Origin: Bacilli bacterium
GTDB taxonomy: Bacteria > Bacillota_I > Bacilli_A > RF39 > UBA660
Assembly: GCA_017626405.1 (NCBI GenBank)
Contig: JAGAIS010000006.1
Span: 71,100 to 135,099 of the forward strand
Direction: 5' to 3'
DNA length: 64,000 nucleotides
Shown here: positions 36,111 to 45,439 of the stretch, one piece after another
Position numbering within the stretch: position 1 is the stretch's first letter
Layout: each line of letters opens with the position of its first letter
The notes under the pieces: generated by a model
Database searches by the model: none
What the model was told of the DNA's origin: nothing
What the model saw: only the letters and a program-made list of their open reading frames with translations
Translations under genes and position numbers: made by a program

Positions 36111-38789
36111 ATGAAAAAGAATAAAGAAACAAAAACAGATGAATCTATTAATATGACTGAGAATACTACAGAAACTCAATATGTCGATGAATTCGGTAAT
36201 CCAATAGATCCATCTTTAATTGACGAATCAGGGAATTATATAGGTAGTCCAGTAACTCAATATGTTGATGAATTTGGAAACCCTATTGATCCATCTTTAA
36301 TTGATGAATTTGGAAATTATATAGGTAATCCTGACAATGTACAATCAGAGTCTTTGAACCAATCACAAATCTCTGCTGATTTAGGTGTTGCTGCAGGAAA
36401 TGAGCAAGTTGTAAATAATCTAAATCTTGCTGATGGCCAAGAAATTCATACATCAGAACACCAAATGGATGATAAAGAGATGTTTAGCGGTATGGTAACA
36501 TTCGACTATAATAATGTCCCTATTACTGATATAGTAAACTCAATAATCCTAGATTCAATTAATAAAGGTGCGTCAGATATCCATTTTGACCCATTTGATG
36601 AAGGAATAAAAATACGTATTAGAATAGATGGAGAATTAAATGACTACTCTATCGTTCCCCTATATGTTAAGAAAAATATGATTACACGTATTAAAATCAT
36701 ATCAGGAATGAATATTACAGAGTCGAGAACTCCACAAGATGGTGCTATTAGAACTGAACTTGCTAATAAAACTATCGATCTTCGTGTATCGTGCTTACCT
36801 ACTAATTTAGGCGAAAAGATTGTTATTCGTATTATGGATTACTCAATGAGTGCAGCCGGAATTGAAGGCCTTGATTTTAATGAAACAAACTTAGACAAAG
36901 TAAAAAAAATGGTTGAACTTCCAAATGGTATTATCTTAGTAACTGGTGCAACAGGTACAGGTAAATCTACGACAGTTTATTCAATGTTACAGAGATTAAA
37001 TAAAGAAAATACTAATATAATTACAGTTGAGGATCCAATAGAAATGAATATTGGCGGAATTAACCAAGTACAAACAGTATCAGATATAGGATTAGATTTC
37101 GCTACTGTACTAAGATCAATCTTACGTCAAGACCCTGATGTTATCATGATTGGTGAAATTCGTGATGAAGAAACAGCTAAAATTGCTGTAAGAGCTAGTA
37201 TTACTGGTCACTTAGTTCTATCAACAATACATACAAATAACTCACTTAATACAATAGAACGTCTAACAGATATGAATGTTGAGAGATATTTATTAGGTTC
37301 TGCCCTATCAGGTATAATCTCACAAAAATTATCAAGACGTCTATGTGATAAATGTAAAAAATTACGTCCAACAAACGAATATGAAAAAGATTTATTTAAA
37401 AAATTATTAAATAAAGATGTAGATGAAATATATGGACCAGTTGGATGTCCTGAATGCTCTAAAGGATATCGTGGACGTATCGCTATTCAAGAAGTATTAT
37501 TATTAAATCAAAGTATTAAAGATGCCATTATAAAAGGAGCTAATAAACAAATTTTAAGATCGCTAGTATATGGTCAAAATGGTACAGAGACAATGTTACA
37601 AGATGGTCTAGAAAAGGTATTAGAAGGAAAAACTTCTTTCGAAGAAATACTAAAACTAATCGACTTAGACGATGATCTTGGCGCTGGTACTGAACTAGGA
37701 TTAACTGATCAAATAGAAGCATCAACTATGACTGGTATAAATGCTCCACAAACACTAAATGGTCCAATAAATATCAATATTACTCCAGAACTACTTGCTG
37801 GCTTACAAGTTGCAACACAACTTGAAGAAGACAGTGATAAATCGATATTTAGTAAATTCAAGAAGAAGAAAAAGAAAGTTAAAGAAGAAAATGAAAACAT
37901 CGAAGAAATCGAAAAAGAAGCAATAGATGAACCTGTAGAAATAGATACAGAAGATGTAAAAGAAGAACCTTTAATAATTAAAGACATAGAAAATGAAGAA
38001 AATACTGAAGTTATAAAGGAAGAAAATGAAGAACCTGAAATAATAGAATTCGATTCTGATGACAATGATGAATCAATTAATATAATAAATGATGATTTAG
38101 AATCAGATAGTGAAATCATACCTACAAGTATTGAACTTACAGATAAGATAGATGAAGATGATTTAAGTGTTACAGAATTGTCTGATGAAGAAGAACCAAA
38201 AATTGATTCGTTGATAGATTCACCTAGTGAAACTGTAGATGAAGATATTAATAAAATCGAAGATAGTGAAGAGGATGACGTCGAAGATATTATTATTGAA
38301 AATGATATCTTAGAAGAACCTGTAGAATCAATAGAAGAAATCAAATTTGATGAAGAATCTAAATCTGATGAAAGTGATGAAATTGAAGTAATTAATGAAA
38401 TAAAAGACATTGAAGAAGTTAATAATGATGATTCAGAAGAAATTGAAGAATTTGATGAATTAGAAGATATCGATGATCTTGATAGTCTATTAGATGATAT
38501 AACAAACCAAGAAGATACAAAAGAAAACAGATCAGACGAAATCGAAGAAAGCGTAAATAGATTAACTGATAAAGAAGTTGATGAAGTAATCGATGATTTA
38601 AATAACCTTGATCTCGATGATCTAGATAATGAAATAGATGAAGAAGAATTCCTTGATCTTGATTTAACAGATTTAGATGATTTAGATAGTGATAAAAAAA
38701 TAGATGAAATAATTAACGATGATTACGATGCAGTTGATGAAGCTATAATCGAATCGATAATTAATAACAACGAAGATGAGATTGATTAA
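36111..38789 (+). CDS. PilB/GspE-type assembly ATPase with acidic tail
   Basis: Hexameric ATPase powering type IV pilus or competence pseudopilus assembly, 892 residues from ATG 36111 (GATAGGG upstream; the TTG at 36105 is too close). A 27-residue duplication lies at ~22-75. Core ~140-520: ASDIHFDPF, Walker A GATGTGKST, Asp box VEDPIE, Walker B GEIRDEETA, His box HTNNSLN, and zinc tetracysteine CDKCKKL/CPECSKG. After ~560 follows a basic KKKKKK patch and a ~330-residue tail made almost only of Glu, Asp, Ile, Ser and Asn. The tail is unlike any PilB known to me. Confidence 0.88.
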   Translation: MKKNKETKTDESINMTENTTETQYVDEFGNPIDPSLIDESGNYIGSPVTQYVDEFGNPIDPSLIDEFGNYIGNPDNVQSESLNQSQISADLGVAAGNEQVVNNLNLADGQEIHTSEHQMDDKEMFSGMVTFDYNNVPITDIVNSIILDSINKGASDIHFDPFDEGIKIRIRIDGELNDYSIVPLYVKKNMITRIKIISGMNITESRTPQDGAIRTELANKTIDLRVSCLPTNLGEKIVIRIMDYSMSAAGIEGLDFNETNLDKVKKMVELPNGIILVTGATGTGKSTTVYSMLQRLNKENTNIITVEDPIEMNIGGINQVQTVSDIGLDFATVLRSILRQDPDVIMIGEIRDEETAKIAVRASITGHLVLSTIHTNNSLNTIERLTDMNVERYLLGSALSGIISQKLSRRLCDKCKKLRPTNEYEKDLFKKLLNKDVDEIYGPVGCPECSKGYRGRIAIQEVLLLNQSIKDAIIKGANKQILRSLVYGQNGTETMLQDGLEKVLEGKTSFEEILKLIDLDDDLGAGTELGLTDQIEASTMTGINAPQTLNGPININITPELLAGLQVATQLEEDSDKSIFSKFKKKKKKVKEENENIEEIEKEAIDEPVEIDTEDVKEEPLIIKDIENEENTEVIKEENEEPEIIEFDSDDNDESINIINDDLESDSEIIPTSIELTDKIDEDDLSVTELSDEEEPKIDSLIDSPSETVDEDINKIEDSEEDDVEDIIIENDILEEPVESIEEIKFDEESKSDESDEIEVINEIKDIEEVNNDDSEEIEEFDELEDIDDLDSLLDDITNQEDTKENRSDEIEESVNRLTDKEVDEVIDDLNNLDLDDLDNEIDEEEFLDLDLTDLDDLDSDKKIDEIINDDYDAVDEAIIESIINNNEDEID
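36174..36335 (+). repeat. Tandem duplication in the PilB-like gene, 81 bp period
   Basis: Two copies starting at 36174 and 36255 encode TQYVDEFGNPIDPSLIDE and GNYIG with almost no amino-acid change, but many third-codon positions differ (for example gaattcggt against gaatttgga). Confidence 0.85.
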
Positions 38790-38803
38790 TCTCATCTTTT
38801 TTT
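38773..38803 (+). terminator. Terminator of the PilB-like gene
   Basis: AAGATGAGATT (38773-38783) with AATCTCATCTT (38788-38798), loop GATT, T run. The stop codon is inside. Confidence 0.87.
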
Positions 38804-38815
38804 ATATATAAGAGC

Positions 38816-38850
38816 ACAAAAAAAATCGTCTCTAATTAGACGATTTTTTA
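38816..38850 (-). terminator. Terminator of the rpsB-tsf operon
   Basis: AAAAATCGTCT (38821-38831) with AGACGATTTTT (38838-38848), T tract on both strands. Confidence 0.85.
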
Positions 38851-38853
38851 TAA

Positions 38854-39726
38854 TTAACCATTAATTTGTTTTGCTACTTCTTCAGCGAAGTTTTCATTTC
38901 TCTTTTCCATTCCTTCGCCTACTTCATAGCGGATCATACTCTTAACTTCTCCACCATTGTTCTTAACATAAGTTTCAACATCGATATCGCCATTCTTAAC
39001 GAATTCTTGATGTATTAAACAATTTTCCTTATAGAACTTATTAATACGTCCTATAACCATCTTTTCAGCTATATCAGCAGGTTTTCCTTCATTAATAGCT
39101 TGTTCCTTTAAAATTTCTTTTTCTTTTTCAATAACTTCTGCAGGAACATCTTCTTTTCTTACATATTCAGGTCTCATAGCAGCACCTTGCATAGCAACGT
39201 CTTTAGCTACTTCTTCATTAGCTCCTTCTACTACAACAAGAACAGCAATTTTACCACCCATATGTAAATAACAACCAAAGTTTTCTGAATCAGTTTTAGT
39301 AACTAACTCTGCTCTTCTCAAAGATAACTTTTCACCAATTTTAGCAGTTTTAGAAACAATATAATCAGCAACTGTTGCACCTTCACAAGGAAGTGCATTA
39401 ACTTCATCTATAGTTTTAGCATCACTATTTAAAATAGCAGCTCCAATTTTATCAATCATTTCAACAAATTCAGCATTCTTAGTAACAAAGTCAGTTTCAC
39501 AATTTACTTCAATAATAACGGCCTTATTGCCTTCAGTATAGATATTAGCTAAACCTTCAGCAGCTATTCTATCAGCTTTCTTAGCAGCTTTAGCAATACC
39601 CTTTTCTCTTAACCAATCAATAGCAGCATCCATGTCACCATTGCATTCAGTTAAAGCTTTTTTGCAGTCCATCATTCCTGCACCAGTTTTATTTCTTAAT
39701 TCATTTACATCTTTTGCGCTTATCAT
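38854..39726 (-). CDS. tsf: Elongation factor Ts
   Basis: Nucleotide-exchange factor for EF-Tu. 290 residues from ATG 39726, where the mature-type start ISAKDVNELRNKTGAGMMDCKKAL begins; GGATGG is 5-9 bases upstream. Contains the conserved CETDFV motif (~80) and the dimerisation core. Second gene after rpsB, 11 bp away. Confidence 0.95.
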   Translation of the reverse strand: MISAKDVNELRNKTGAGMMDCKKALTECNGDMDAAIDWLREKGIAKAAKKADRIAAEGLANIYTEGNKAVIIEVNCETDFVTKNAEFVEMIDKIGAAILNSDAKTIDEVNALPCEGATVADYIVSKTAKIGEKLSLRRAELVTKTDSENFGCYLHMGGKIAVLVVVEGANEEVAKDVAMQGAAMRPEYVRKEDVPAEVIEKEKEILKEQAINEGKPADIAEKMVIGRINKFYKENCLIHQEFVKNGDIDVETYVKNNGGEVKSMIRYEVGEGMEKRNENFAEEVAKQING

Positions 39727-39736
39727 AAAAACCATC

Positions 39737-40678
39737 CTAACTTAATAATGAAATTAATTCATCTTTTTTCATTGTAGAATAACCTTTTACCCCTGCACTT
39801 TTAGCCATAGCTCTTAAATCAGTTACAGTCATACCATTTAAATCAGTAGATTCATTAGCAGTTTCTTCAACAATTTCTTCTACTTTCTCTTCTACTTTAT
39901 CACTAGCTTCTACTTTTTCTTCAACGCTAGTCTCTTTCTTAATTTCATGATCTTTTTTGCTAGGTTTTTCTTCTTCTGTTATATAATCTACAACATCTAA
40001 ACCTTTAGCTTCACAGATAGCATTAGTTAATACTCCTAAAACAACTTTTACTGATCTAACAGCATCGTCATTACCAGGAATTACATAATCAACATCATCT
40101 GGATCACAGTTAGTATCAACAAGACCAAATACTGGAATATTTAATTTTCTTGCTTCTCTAATTGCATTTATTTCTTTCTTAGGATCAACGATAATTAATG
40201 CATTTGGAAGTTTATCCATTGCACGAATACCACATAGAACTTTATTTAACTTGTCATATTCTTTTCTTAGAGCAACTACTTCTTTTTTAGGTAATGCATC
40301 AAACATACCATCTTTTTCCATATTTTCAATTTCATCTAGTCTTCTAATTCTTCTTCTGATAGTTCTGAAGTTAGTTAATGTTCCGCCTAACCATCTTTCA
40401 GTTACATAGAAAGACTCACTTCTTGTAGCTTCTTCGATTGATGCTTCAACAGCTTGTTTCTTAGTTCCAACGAATAAGAAAGATCCACCATTTTCGGCAA
40501 TTTTCTTAATTTCCTCATAAGCTTTCTCTATGCAAGCTACTGTTTTTTCAAGATCGATAATATAAATATCATCTCTTGCTGTAAAGATGTATTCCTTCAT
40601 TTTAGGATTCCATCTCTTTGTTTGATGTCCAAAATGAACACCAGCTTCTAGTAAATAACTCATACTTACTACTGCCAT
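39737..40678 (-). CDS. rpsB: 30S ribosomal protein S2 with C-terminal helical extension
   Basis: 313 residues from ATG 40678 (AGGAG 10 bases upstream; the GTG at 40687 touches that site and is rejected). Residues 1-~230 are standard S2: [41 protein letters not shown]. After ~235 comes a Glu/Lys/Val-rich linker and a final ~36-residue SAP/Rho-N-like module ([26 protein letters not shown]), which typical S2 lacks. Confidence 0.94.
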   Translation of the reverse strand: MAVVSMSYLLEAGVHFGHQTKRWNPKMKEYIFTARDDIYIIDLEKTVACIEKAYEEIKKIAENGGSFLFVGTKKQAVEASIEEATRSESFYVTERWLGGTLTNFRTIRRRIRRLDEIENMEKDGMFDALPKKEVVALRKEYDKLNKVLCGIRAMDKLPNALIIVDPKKEINAIREARKLNIPVFGLVDTNCDPDDVDYVIPGNDDAVRSVKVVLGVLTNAICEAKGLDVVDYITEEEKPSKKDHEIKKETSVEEKVEASDKVEEKVEEIVEETANESTDLNGMTVTDLRAMAKSAGVKGYSTMKKDELISLLS

Positions 40679-40787
40679 TAAATTCACTCTCCTTTTGTTA
40701 TACTTCCAAGTATCTACTTATTACCAACCAAATGGCCACGGGATAATAAGAACGACACTTGTGTTTATTTGGTATAAAACCGTAAAT
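40679..40787 (-). promoter_or_regulatory. Structured 5' leader of rpsB, candidate autoregulatory element
   Basis: About 100 nt between the predicted transcript start and the gene. Minus-strand pairing: ACCAAAT (40773-40767) with ATTTGGT (40733-40727) encloses an ACAC/GTGT hairpin, followed by the small hairpin ATACTT-GG-AAGTAT near 40705-40692. Ribosomal protein operons often autoregulate through such leaders; I cannot assign a known leader class. Confidence 0.5.
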
Positions 40788-40816
40788 AATATATCAAAAA
40801 AAACGCCTATTTTCAA
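40788..40816 (-). promoter_or_regulatory. Predicted promoter of rpsB-tsf
   Basis: Minus-strand TTGAAA (40816-40811), 17 bp spacer, TATATT (40793-40788). Confidence 0.65.
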
Positions 40817-40912
40817 GCCCTTATACATTATATGTTTAATTTTTCAATAATAGAATATTCATAATTAGTAACAAAAAATAATGAATTCACACTATGTAGA
40901 CTAAATACTCAA

Positions 40913-40941
40913 TTGTACTACTTTAATAAATATGGTAAAAT
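40913..40941 (+). promoter_or_regulatory. Predicted promoter of the 582-residue orphan gene
   Basis: TTGTAC (40913-40918), 17 bp, TAAAAT (40936-40941) with extended TG. It predicts a very short untranslated leader, which argues for a start after 40948. Confidence 0.6.
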
Positions 40942-40963
40942 TTTTATAGAATGGATGGATAAC

Positions 40964-42709
40964 ATGAACCTTGAAAATGAAATACAGAAAATTATTAATG
41001 CCATTGATCCTTCTTGGAATCAACTTGAAGTAGTTCGCTTTGTCTATATTGAAGTTGGAAAAATAATTGAAAAAAACACCGAATTTTTCTTTACTCAATC
41101 AAATAAACTTCAAAAAAATGCCCTATCAGAGGAAGAAATGACAAAAATAAACAATGTAACACTAGAATCTATTTGCGAAAATGATAAGTGGTATCGCGTA
41201 ATTTGCCGTTCTGCAGCAATTTTACTAAAAGAAATCTATGATAGACTAAATATTCCATCTCATTTAATCAAGAGTTATTCATATGCTCCATTAATGCAAA
41301 CAAGTGATGAATTTGTATTTCATTGGAGATTATCAGTAGATATAAATGATACACACTATTCTCTAGTACTTGCATCAGATTTATCAAATATAAAAAATGG
41401 ATTTGCAACTGAGCACTTTGCAACAAGATTAGATTACTACAACGCTAAAGGAGAACAACTATATCAAGGAGAAAAACTAGATTTTACAGTTTTAAGTCAC
41501 AATGAACTTGAAGAAATAGATAAAAAAATCGGATATATTAATACCTATTATCCAGATGGTAAGAAATTTAGATTAAATTATAATGACAAAGCTATAACAA
41601 CAATAAGAAGATTAATGAAAGATAATGGATGGTACTATAGTCTATATACTATTAATTCAAATATGTACAATGCTCTATTTGCTATTGTTGATGAATTTGG
41701 AAATGTAACTGACATAACAACACTAGATAATAAAACAATATTTACGAAGTATTCTGATCAATTAATTAAAAATGTATGTATTCAAGTTGAAAGTACAATT
41801 AAAATAGCTTTTGGATTAAATATTCCTCTATATAAATTCGAAAACTATGAAGATTGGCAAAGAAAGATGTGTATTCTTCTAGAAGATGATCTAATTGATA
41901 CTTATAGCGAAGAATATCGAGATATAATCGAAGTAAAAGAAGACTTCAATTATAAAAATTGGCGAAAAAGACAAAAATCAGTACTTAAGTGTCCATATAA
42001 AAGTTATGATGACTATTTAGAATTAATGGATCAAATAGACCTCTATGTAAATACGATTAGAAAACTAAAGGAAGAATATATAAAAGGAAGTATATCTTCA
42101 AATGATAGTATTAGAAACATCAGAAGATTACATATTAAGATATGTGAACATTTCTTACCAGACTATGTCATATTTGAAAAGAACATTGAACTAGTAAACG
42201 GAGAACCTTATATAAAATCAGATTATATAAATAACAAATTTAAAGTAATGTTTCCCCTTGTATTCAATACGAGTGAGAACTTAACTGAATTTAATAAAAT
42301 GTCCTACAGTGAGCAAATAGCTACTATCAATAAGATTCTACCAAATATATTCCCCGAAATAACCATTAATAATACTAGTCAAGTTCCTGCCTTCTCATCA
42401 AAGTATAATCCAACATTAATAAGAATAAGAACATATTGTATATATAACGAGAATACAAAAGAATATGAATTAATATTCCACATACCAAGTTTCTATGAAT
42501 TTGAAGACGAATTCTATTATTTATATAACCTTAGAGACAATACATTTAGACAGATAGATATCATTGAAGATATCTATAATAAGAAGTACTATGAAATATT
42601 AAGTTCTACTTTAAAGGACAAATTTAAAGATGCCGAGAATGCATCAGATTCACTCGAATATAGAGATATCGAAGAGATTGAAGAGCAAGATGAAAGAAAA
42701 TTCCATTAA
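40964..42709 (+). CDS. Large orphan protein with cysteine-peptidase/transglutaminase-like pattern
   Basis: About 581 residues from ATG 40964 (GGATGG upstream; ATG 40955 possible). Residues ~65-140 show Cys81 in VICRSAAILLKEIYDRLNIPSHLI, His120 in FHWRLSVDI and Asp139 in VLASDL, the spacing and surroundings of a papain-like or transglutaminase fold. The rest (~210-570) is mixed alpha/beta with charged loops and unrecognised. No signal peptide, so cytoplasmic or secreted by an unknown route. The catalytic assignment is inference. Confidence 0.6.
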   Translation: MNLENEIQKIINAIDPSWNQLEVVRFVYIEVGKIIEKNTEFFFTQSNKLQKNALSEEEMTKINNVTLESICENDKWYRVICRSAAILLKEIYDRLNIPSHLIKSYSYAPLMQTSDEFVFHWRLSVDINDTHYSLVLASDLSNIKNGFATEHFATRLDYYNAKGEQLYQGEKLDFTVLSHNELEEIDKKIGYINTYYPDGKKFRLNYNDKAITTIRRLMKDNGWYYSLYTINSNMYNALFAIVDEFGNVTDITTLDNKTIFTKYSDQLIKNVCIQVESTIKIAFGLNIPLYKFENYEDWQRKMCILLEDDLIDTYSEEYRDIIEVKEDFNYKNWRKRQKSVLKCPYKSYDDYLELMDQIDLYVNTIRKLKEEYIKGSISSNDSIRNIRRLHIKICEHFLPDYVIFEKNIELVNGEPYIKSDYINNKFKVMFPLVFNTSENLTEFNKMSYSEQIATINKILPNIFPEITINNTSQVPAFSSKYNPTLIRIRTYCIYNENTKEYELIFHIPSFYEFEDEFYYLYNLRDNTFRQIDIIEDIYNKKYYEILSSTLKDKFKDAENASDSLEYRDIEEIEEQDERKFH

Positions 42710-42742
42710 AAAAATATCAGATTATTCTGATATTTTTATTTT
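42708..42742. terminator. Bidirectional terminator
   Basis: AAAAATATCAG (42710-42720) with CTGATATTTTT (42727-42737), loop ATTATT. Serves the large orphan gene and the opposing 158-residue gene. Confidence 0.87.
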
Positions 42743-43212
42743 AATCTAAATCTATTAACAATATTGTTAGTTTGAATTCCTTTAGAAATAAATAGACGAT
42801 CTTCTGAATCTAATTCATAAAAAATTCCATCCTCACTATCCTGTCTATTCGTTTCAATTTGTCTTGATGAATTATCTGTTGCAAGACCACTATTGTTATG
42901 TCGTGATAGACGATAATAATCAAAGGCCTTTCTACTCTTTTCCGAATGAACTACCTTTTCCTCTTCGCAATCACAATAACTAATAAGAGATGTTATAACT
43001 CTAGCATAATCAGGTGCATATTCAGAAATCTTAGGTAGATTATGGTTAGTAACAAATGCTAAAGCATTCTGAATACGTTTAACAACACAATAATTATCAG
43101 AATCTATCGTCATTCTATAATACCTAATTGCACCATTTATGCTTGCTCTGACTGAAAAAACAAAATTTTGATCATCAATTTTATAAAAATTCATTTCAGA
43201 ACTATTAGACAT
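42736..43212 (-). CDS. Hypothetical protein, 158 residues
   Basis: Not recognised. Beta-rich N-terminus (FYKIDDQNFVFSVRASINGAIRYYRMTID), a helical middle, a YCDCEEE motif near 78-84 and a polar, probably disordered segment (~95-135). AGGAAGGGAGA stands before the ATG. Convergent with the large orphan gene. Confidence 0.65.
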   Translation of the reverse strand: MSNSSEMNFYKIDDQNFVFSVRASINGAIRYYRMTIDSDNYCVVKRIQNALAFVTNHNLPKISEYAPDYARVITSLISYCDCEEEKVVHSEKSRKAFDYYRLSRHNNSGLATDNSSRQIETNRQDSEDGIFYELDSEDRLFISKGIQTNNIVNRFRLK

Positions 43213-43271
43213 AATAATCTCCCTTCCTACACCTTAATTATATTATAAATATTAAAACAAATCAAATTATC

Positions 43272-43300
43272 AAAAAAAGTAACTTAAATAATTAAGTTAC
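43272..43300 (-). terminator. Terminator of the M29 aminopeptidase gene
   Basis: GTAACTTAA (43279-43287) with TTAAGTTAC (43292-43300), loop ATAA, T tract on the minus strand; overlaps the stop codon. Confidence 0.85.
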
Positions 43301-44483
43301 CATTTTCAATAATTGTTATTTCGCGATTATCACGAGTTACACCAACAACTTTTAAATCGTTGGTACCAATCATAAAATCGACATGTGAATTTGATACATT
43401 TATACCATTACTTCTCAAATCTTCATCAGATAACTCGGATTCACAATCAAGACATTCAACAAATCCCCTACCAAGCGCTAAATGACACGAAGCATTTTCA
43501 TCAAATAAAGTCTCATTGAATACTATTCCTGTATTATTAATTGGAGAATCATAAGAAACCAAAGCACACTCGCCCAAATAACATGAATAATCATCTGTTT
43601 CTATAATTGATTTTAATAAGTTTTCACCCTGATCAGCATGATAATCAACAACTTTGCCATCTTTAAAAGTAAGAGAAAAATTATCTATTAAAACATTGTT
43701 ATAATATAGGGGTTTCGAAGAATATACAACACCTTCAGTCTTCTTATAATCAGGAGATGTAAATATCTCTTCTGTAGGTAAATTACAAATTTCACCATGT
43801 GAACCAAACCCAGTCTTCCAAACATGATTTAATGGAAGATATACTTTTAAATCTGTTCCTAAACTATTAGTATATTTCAAATATTCAAATTCATAATTAT
43901 TCAAAACATCGGATACTTTAATCATATTATTGATTTTTTCTATCCATTTATCGTAAGACTTAAAATCTCCACTTACTAAACAAATATCTAATATTTTATT
44001 CCATAGTTCTTCTAAAGACATTTTAAGGCCTTTTTTAGCCCATAACTCGTTAGGAACTGCAGCAATACACCAATTTAGTTTATCACTCTCATAAAGGTCT
44101 CTAAAGTACTTCTGAGTCTTCCTTACATGAAGAGAAGTGTTCTTTATTACTTCAGAATCGACATCATCCATAAGACCAGGTATCATACTTTGAATAAAAA
44201 TGAATGCAGCATCCAATTTTGCATATTTATCAAATATTGATTTATCGAACATAGGATGCTTATAAATATTTTCTTGATCTAAAGTAACTAATAACTCATG
44301 CTTTTTAAATGGATCATATATTTCAAAATGAACATCTATTAAATCATATTTGGAAGCTTTATCCTTAAGTATTTCTACAAAAGATTCTAGGAATGAAGGT
44401 ATTTCGACAAACAAATACCTCTTATCTTCCAATTTTACACATTTCAATAATAATTCTGCATATTCTTCTATTCGTTTATTCAT
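43284..44483 (-). CDS. M29-family aminopeptidase (AmpS/PepS-like)
   Basis: Cytoplasmic metallo-aminopeptidase, 399 residues from ATG 44483 (GGAG 6 bases before). Family ligands visible: Glu in the GEICNLPTEEIFTSP block (~250), Glu and His in ASCHLALGRGF, and the terminal HVDFMIG (H-x-D). Overlaps the upstream GNAT-like gene by 8 bp. Confidence 0.9.
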   Translation of the reverse strand: MNKRIEEYAELLLKCVKLEDKRYLFVEIPSFLESFVEILKDKASKYDLIDVHFEIYDPFKKHELLVTLDQENIYKHPMFDKSIFDKYAKLDAAFIFIQSMIPGLMDDVDSEVIKNTSLHVRKTQKYFRDLYESDKLNWCIAAVPNELWAKKGLKMSLEELWNKILDICLVSGDFKSYDKWIEKINNMIKVSDVLNNYEFEYLKYTNSLGTDLKVYLPLNHVWKTGFGSHGEICNLPTEEIFTSPDYKKTEGVVYSSKPLYYNNVLIDNFSLTFKDGKVVDYHADQGENLLKSIIETDDYSCYLGECALVSYDSPINNTGIVFNETLFDENASCHLALGRGFVECLDCESELSDEDLRSNGINVSNSHVDFMIGTNDLKVVGVTRDNREITIIENGNLII

Positions 44484-45381
44484 GTTTATCTCCAATTCTA
44501 TATACTCTTACATTCTTAACTTTACCAATAAAATTTAAAGGATCACTTTTAGGAACATCCCCTTCATAAACTAATTTCCCTTCAGTTTCAGCAATCCGAG
44601 AAGTATCTTCATCATCATAACTACAAGCTAAAAACATGTCCTTATTTACTTTCTCTTTACTATTATCTACATAAGTTTTTAGTAATCTTAAAGCTTTTAA
44701 ATCGTAATCTAAATTAATTGACTCCGGATATATATTTATCATGACATTGCCACGATAGGCAAAATTATCAATACCTAAATCATTAAATACACAATCAATA
44801 GAACCGACTATCCTAAGACCTTTTTTTGAAACTATATACATAGATAATTTATGAAGAGTTTCTTTATAAAAATAAGGAAGAGTAAGTATAATATCTTCAT
44901 CTTCAATAATTATTTTACTAAATTTATCATTAAATATACGCAAACTCGTCGATAGAAGATTTAGTTCAATATTAAAAGGTATAATATTCTTAAGTTCTCC
45001 AAGATAATTAATAAAGCTAACTAACAATTTAGTATTATTTTCATCATCTAGTGAGTCATTAGTAATAGTTACATTTCTAGATTTAAAAACAATACTTATA
45101 CCATCAGTTACACTTAAATATCTAATATCATCATCAAATAAATAATATTTAATATTGTTTGATGATGATTTGAAAACCATTAATATTATACCTTCGTAAT
45201 CATTGATAACAATTTCAAATTCTTCCTTAAATGGGAAATTAAATATATTATCAAATATATCCTTTATTTTGTCACATCTACTAATCAAAAAATCTTTTAA
45301 TGCATTCTTATCTGTATAAGAACTACACAAGATCTTAGTAGATCCGTTATCTTCATTAATTCGCAAATTTCTAGTTGTCAT
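44476..45381 (-). CDS. Hypothetical protein, C-terminal GNAT-like half
   Basis: 301 residues. Residues ~1-170 are beta-rich and unrecognised. The C-terminal part resembles a degenerate GCN5-type acetyltransferase: FAYRGNVMINIYPE, a helix DYDLKALRLLKTYVDN, then DMFLACSYDDEDTSRIAETEGKLV and a closing VRVYRIG strand, like the CxxxNxxSxxxxEKxG ending of GNATs. The pyrophosphate loop is not canonical, so activity is doubtful. Start after AAGGATTGAT. Confidence 0.55.
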   Translation of the reverse strand: MTTRNLRINEDNGSTKILCSSYTDKNALKDFLISRCDKIKDIFDNIFNFPFKEEFEIVINDYEGIILMVFKSSSNNIKYYLFDDDIRYLSVTDGISIVFKSRNVTITNDSLDDENNTKLLVSFINYLGELKNIIPFNIELNLLSTSLRIFNDKFSKIIIEDEDIILTLPYFYKETLHKLSMYIVSKKGLRIVGSIDCVFNDLGIDNFAYRGNVMINIYPESINLDYDLKALRLLKTYVDNSKEKVNKDMFLACSYDDEDTSRIAETEGKLVYEGDVPKSDPLNFIGKVKNVRVYRIGDKHE

Positions 45382-45439
45382 ATTAAATCAATCCTTACTA
45401 ACAAACATTATATCAAATAATAATATAAATGACTACACA

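Noticed and set aside
37709-38410. 233-codon Ser-rich open frame on the minus strand
   Set aside because: It is the antisense shadow of the Glu/Asp-rich tail of the PilB-like gene: GAA/GAT codons read back as TTC/ATC and TCx. No ribosome site.
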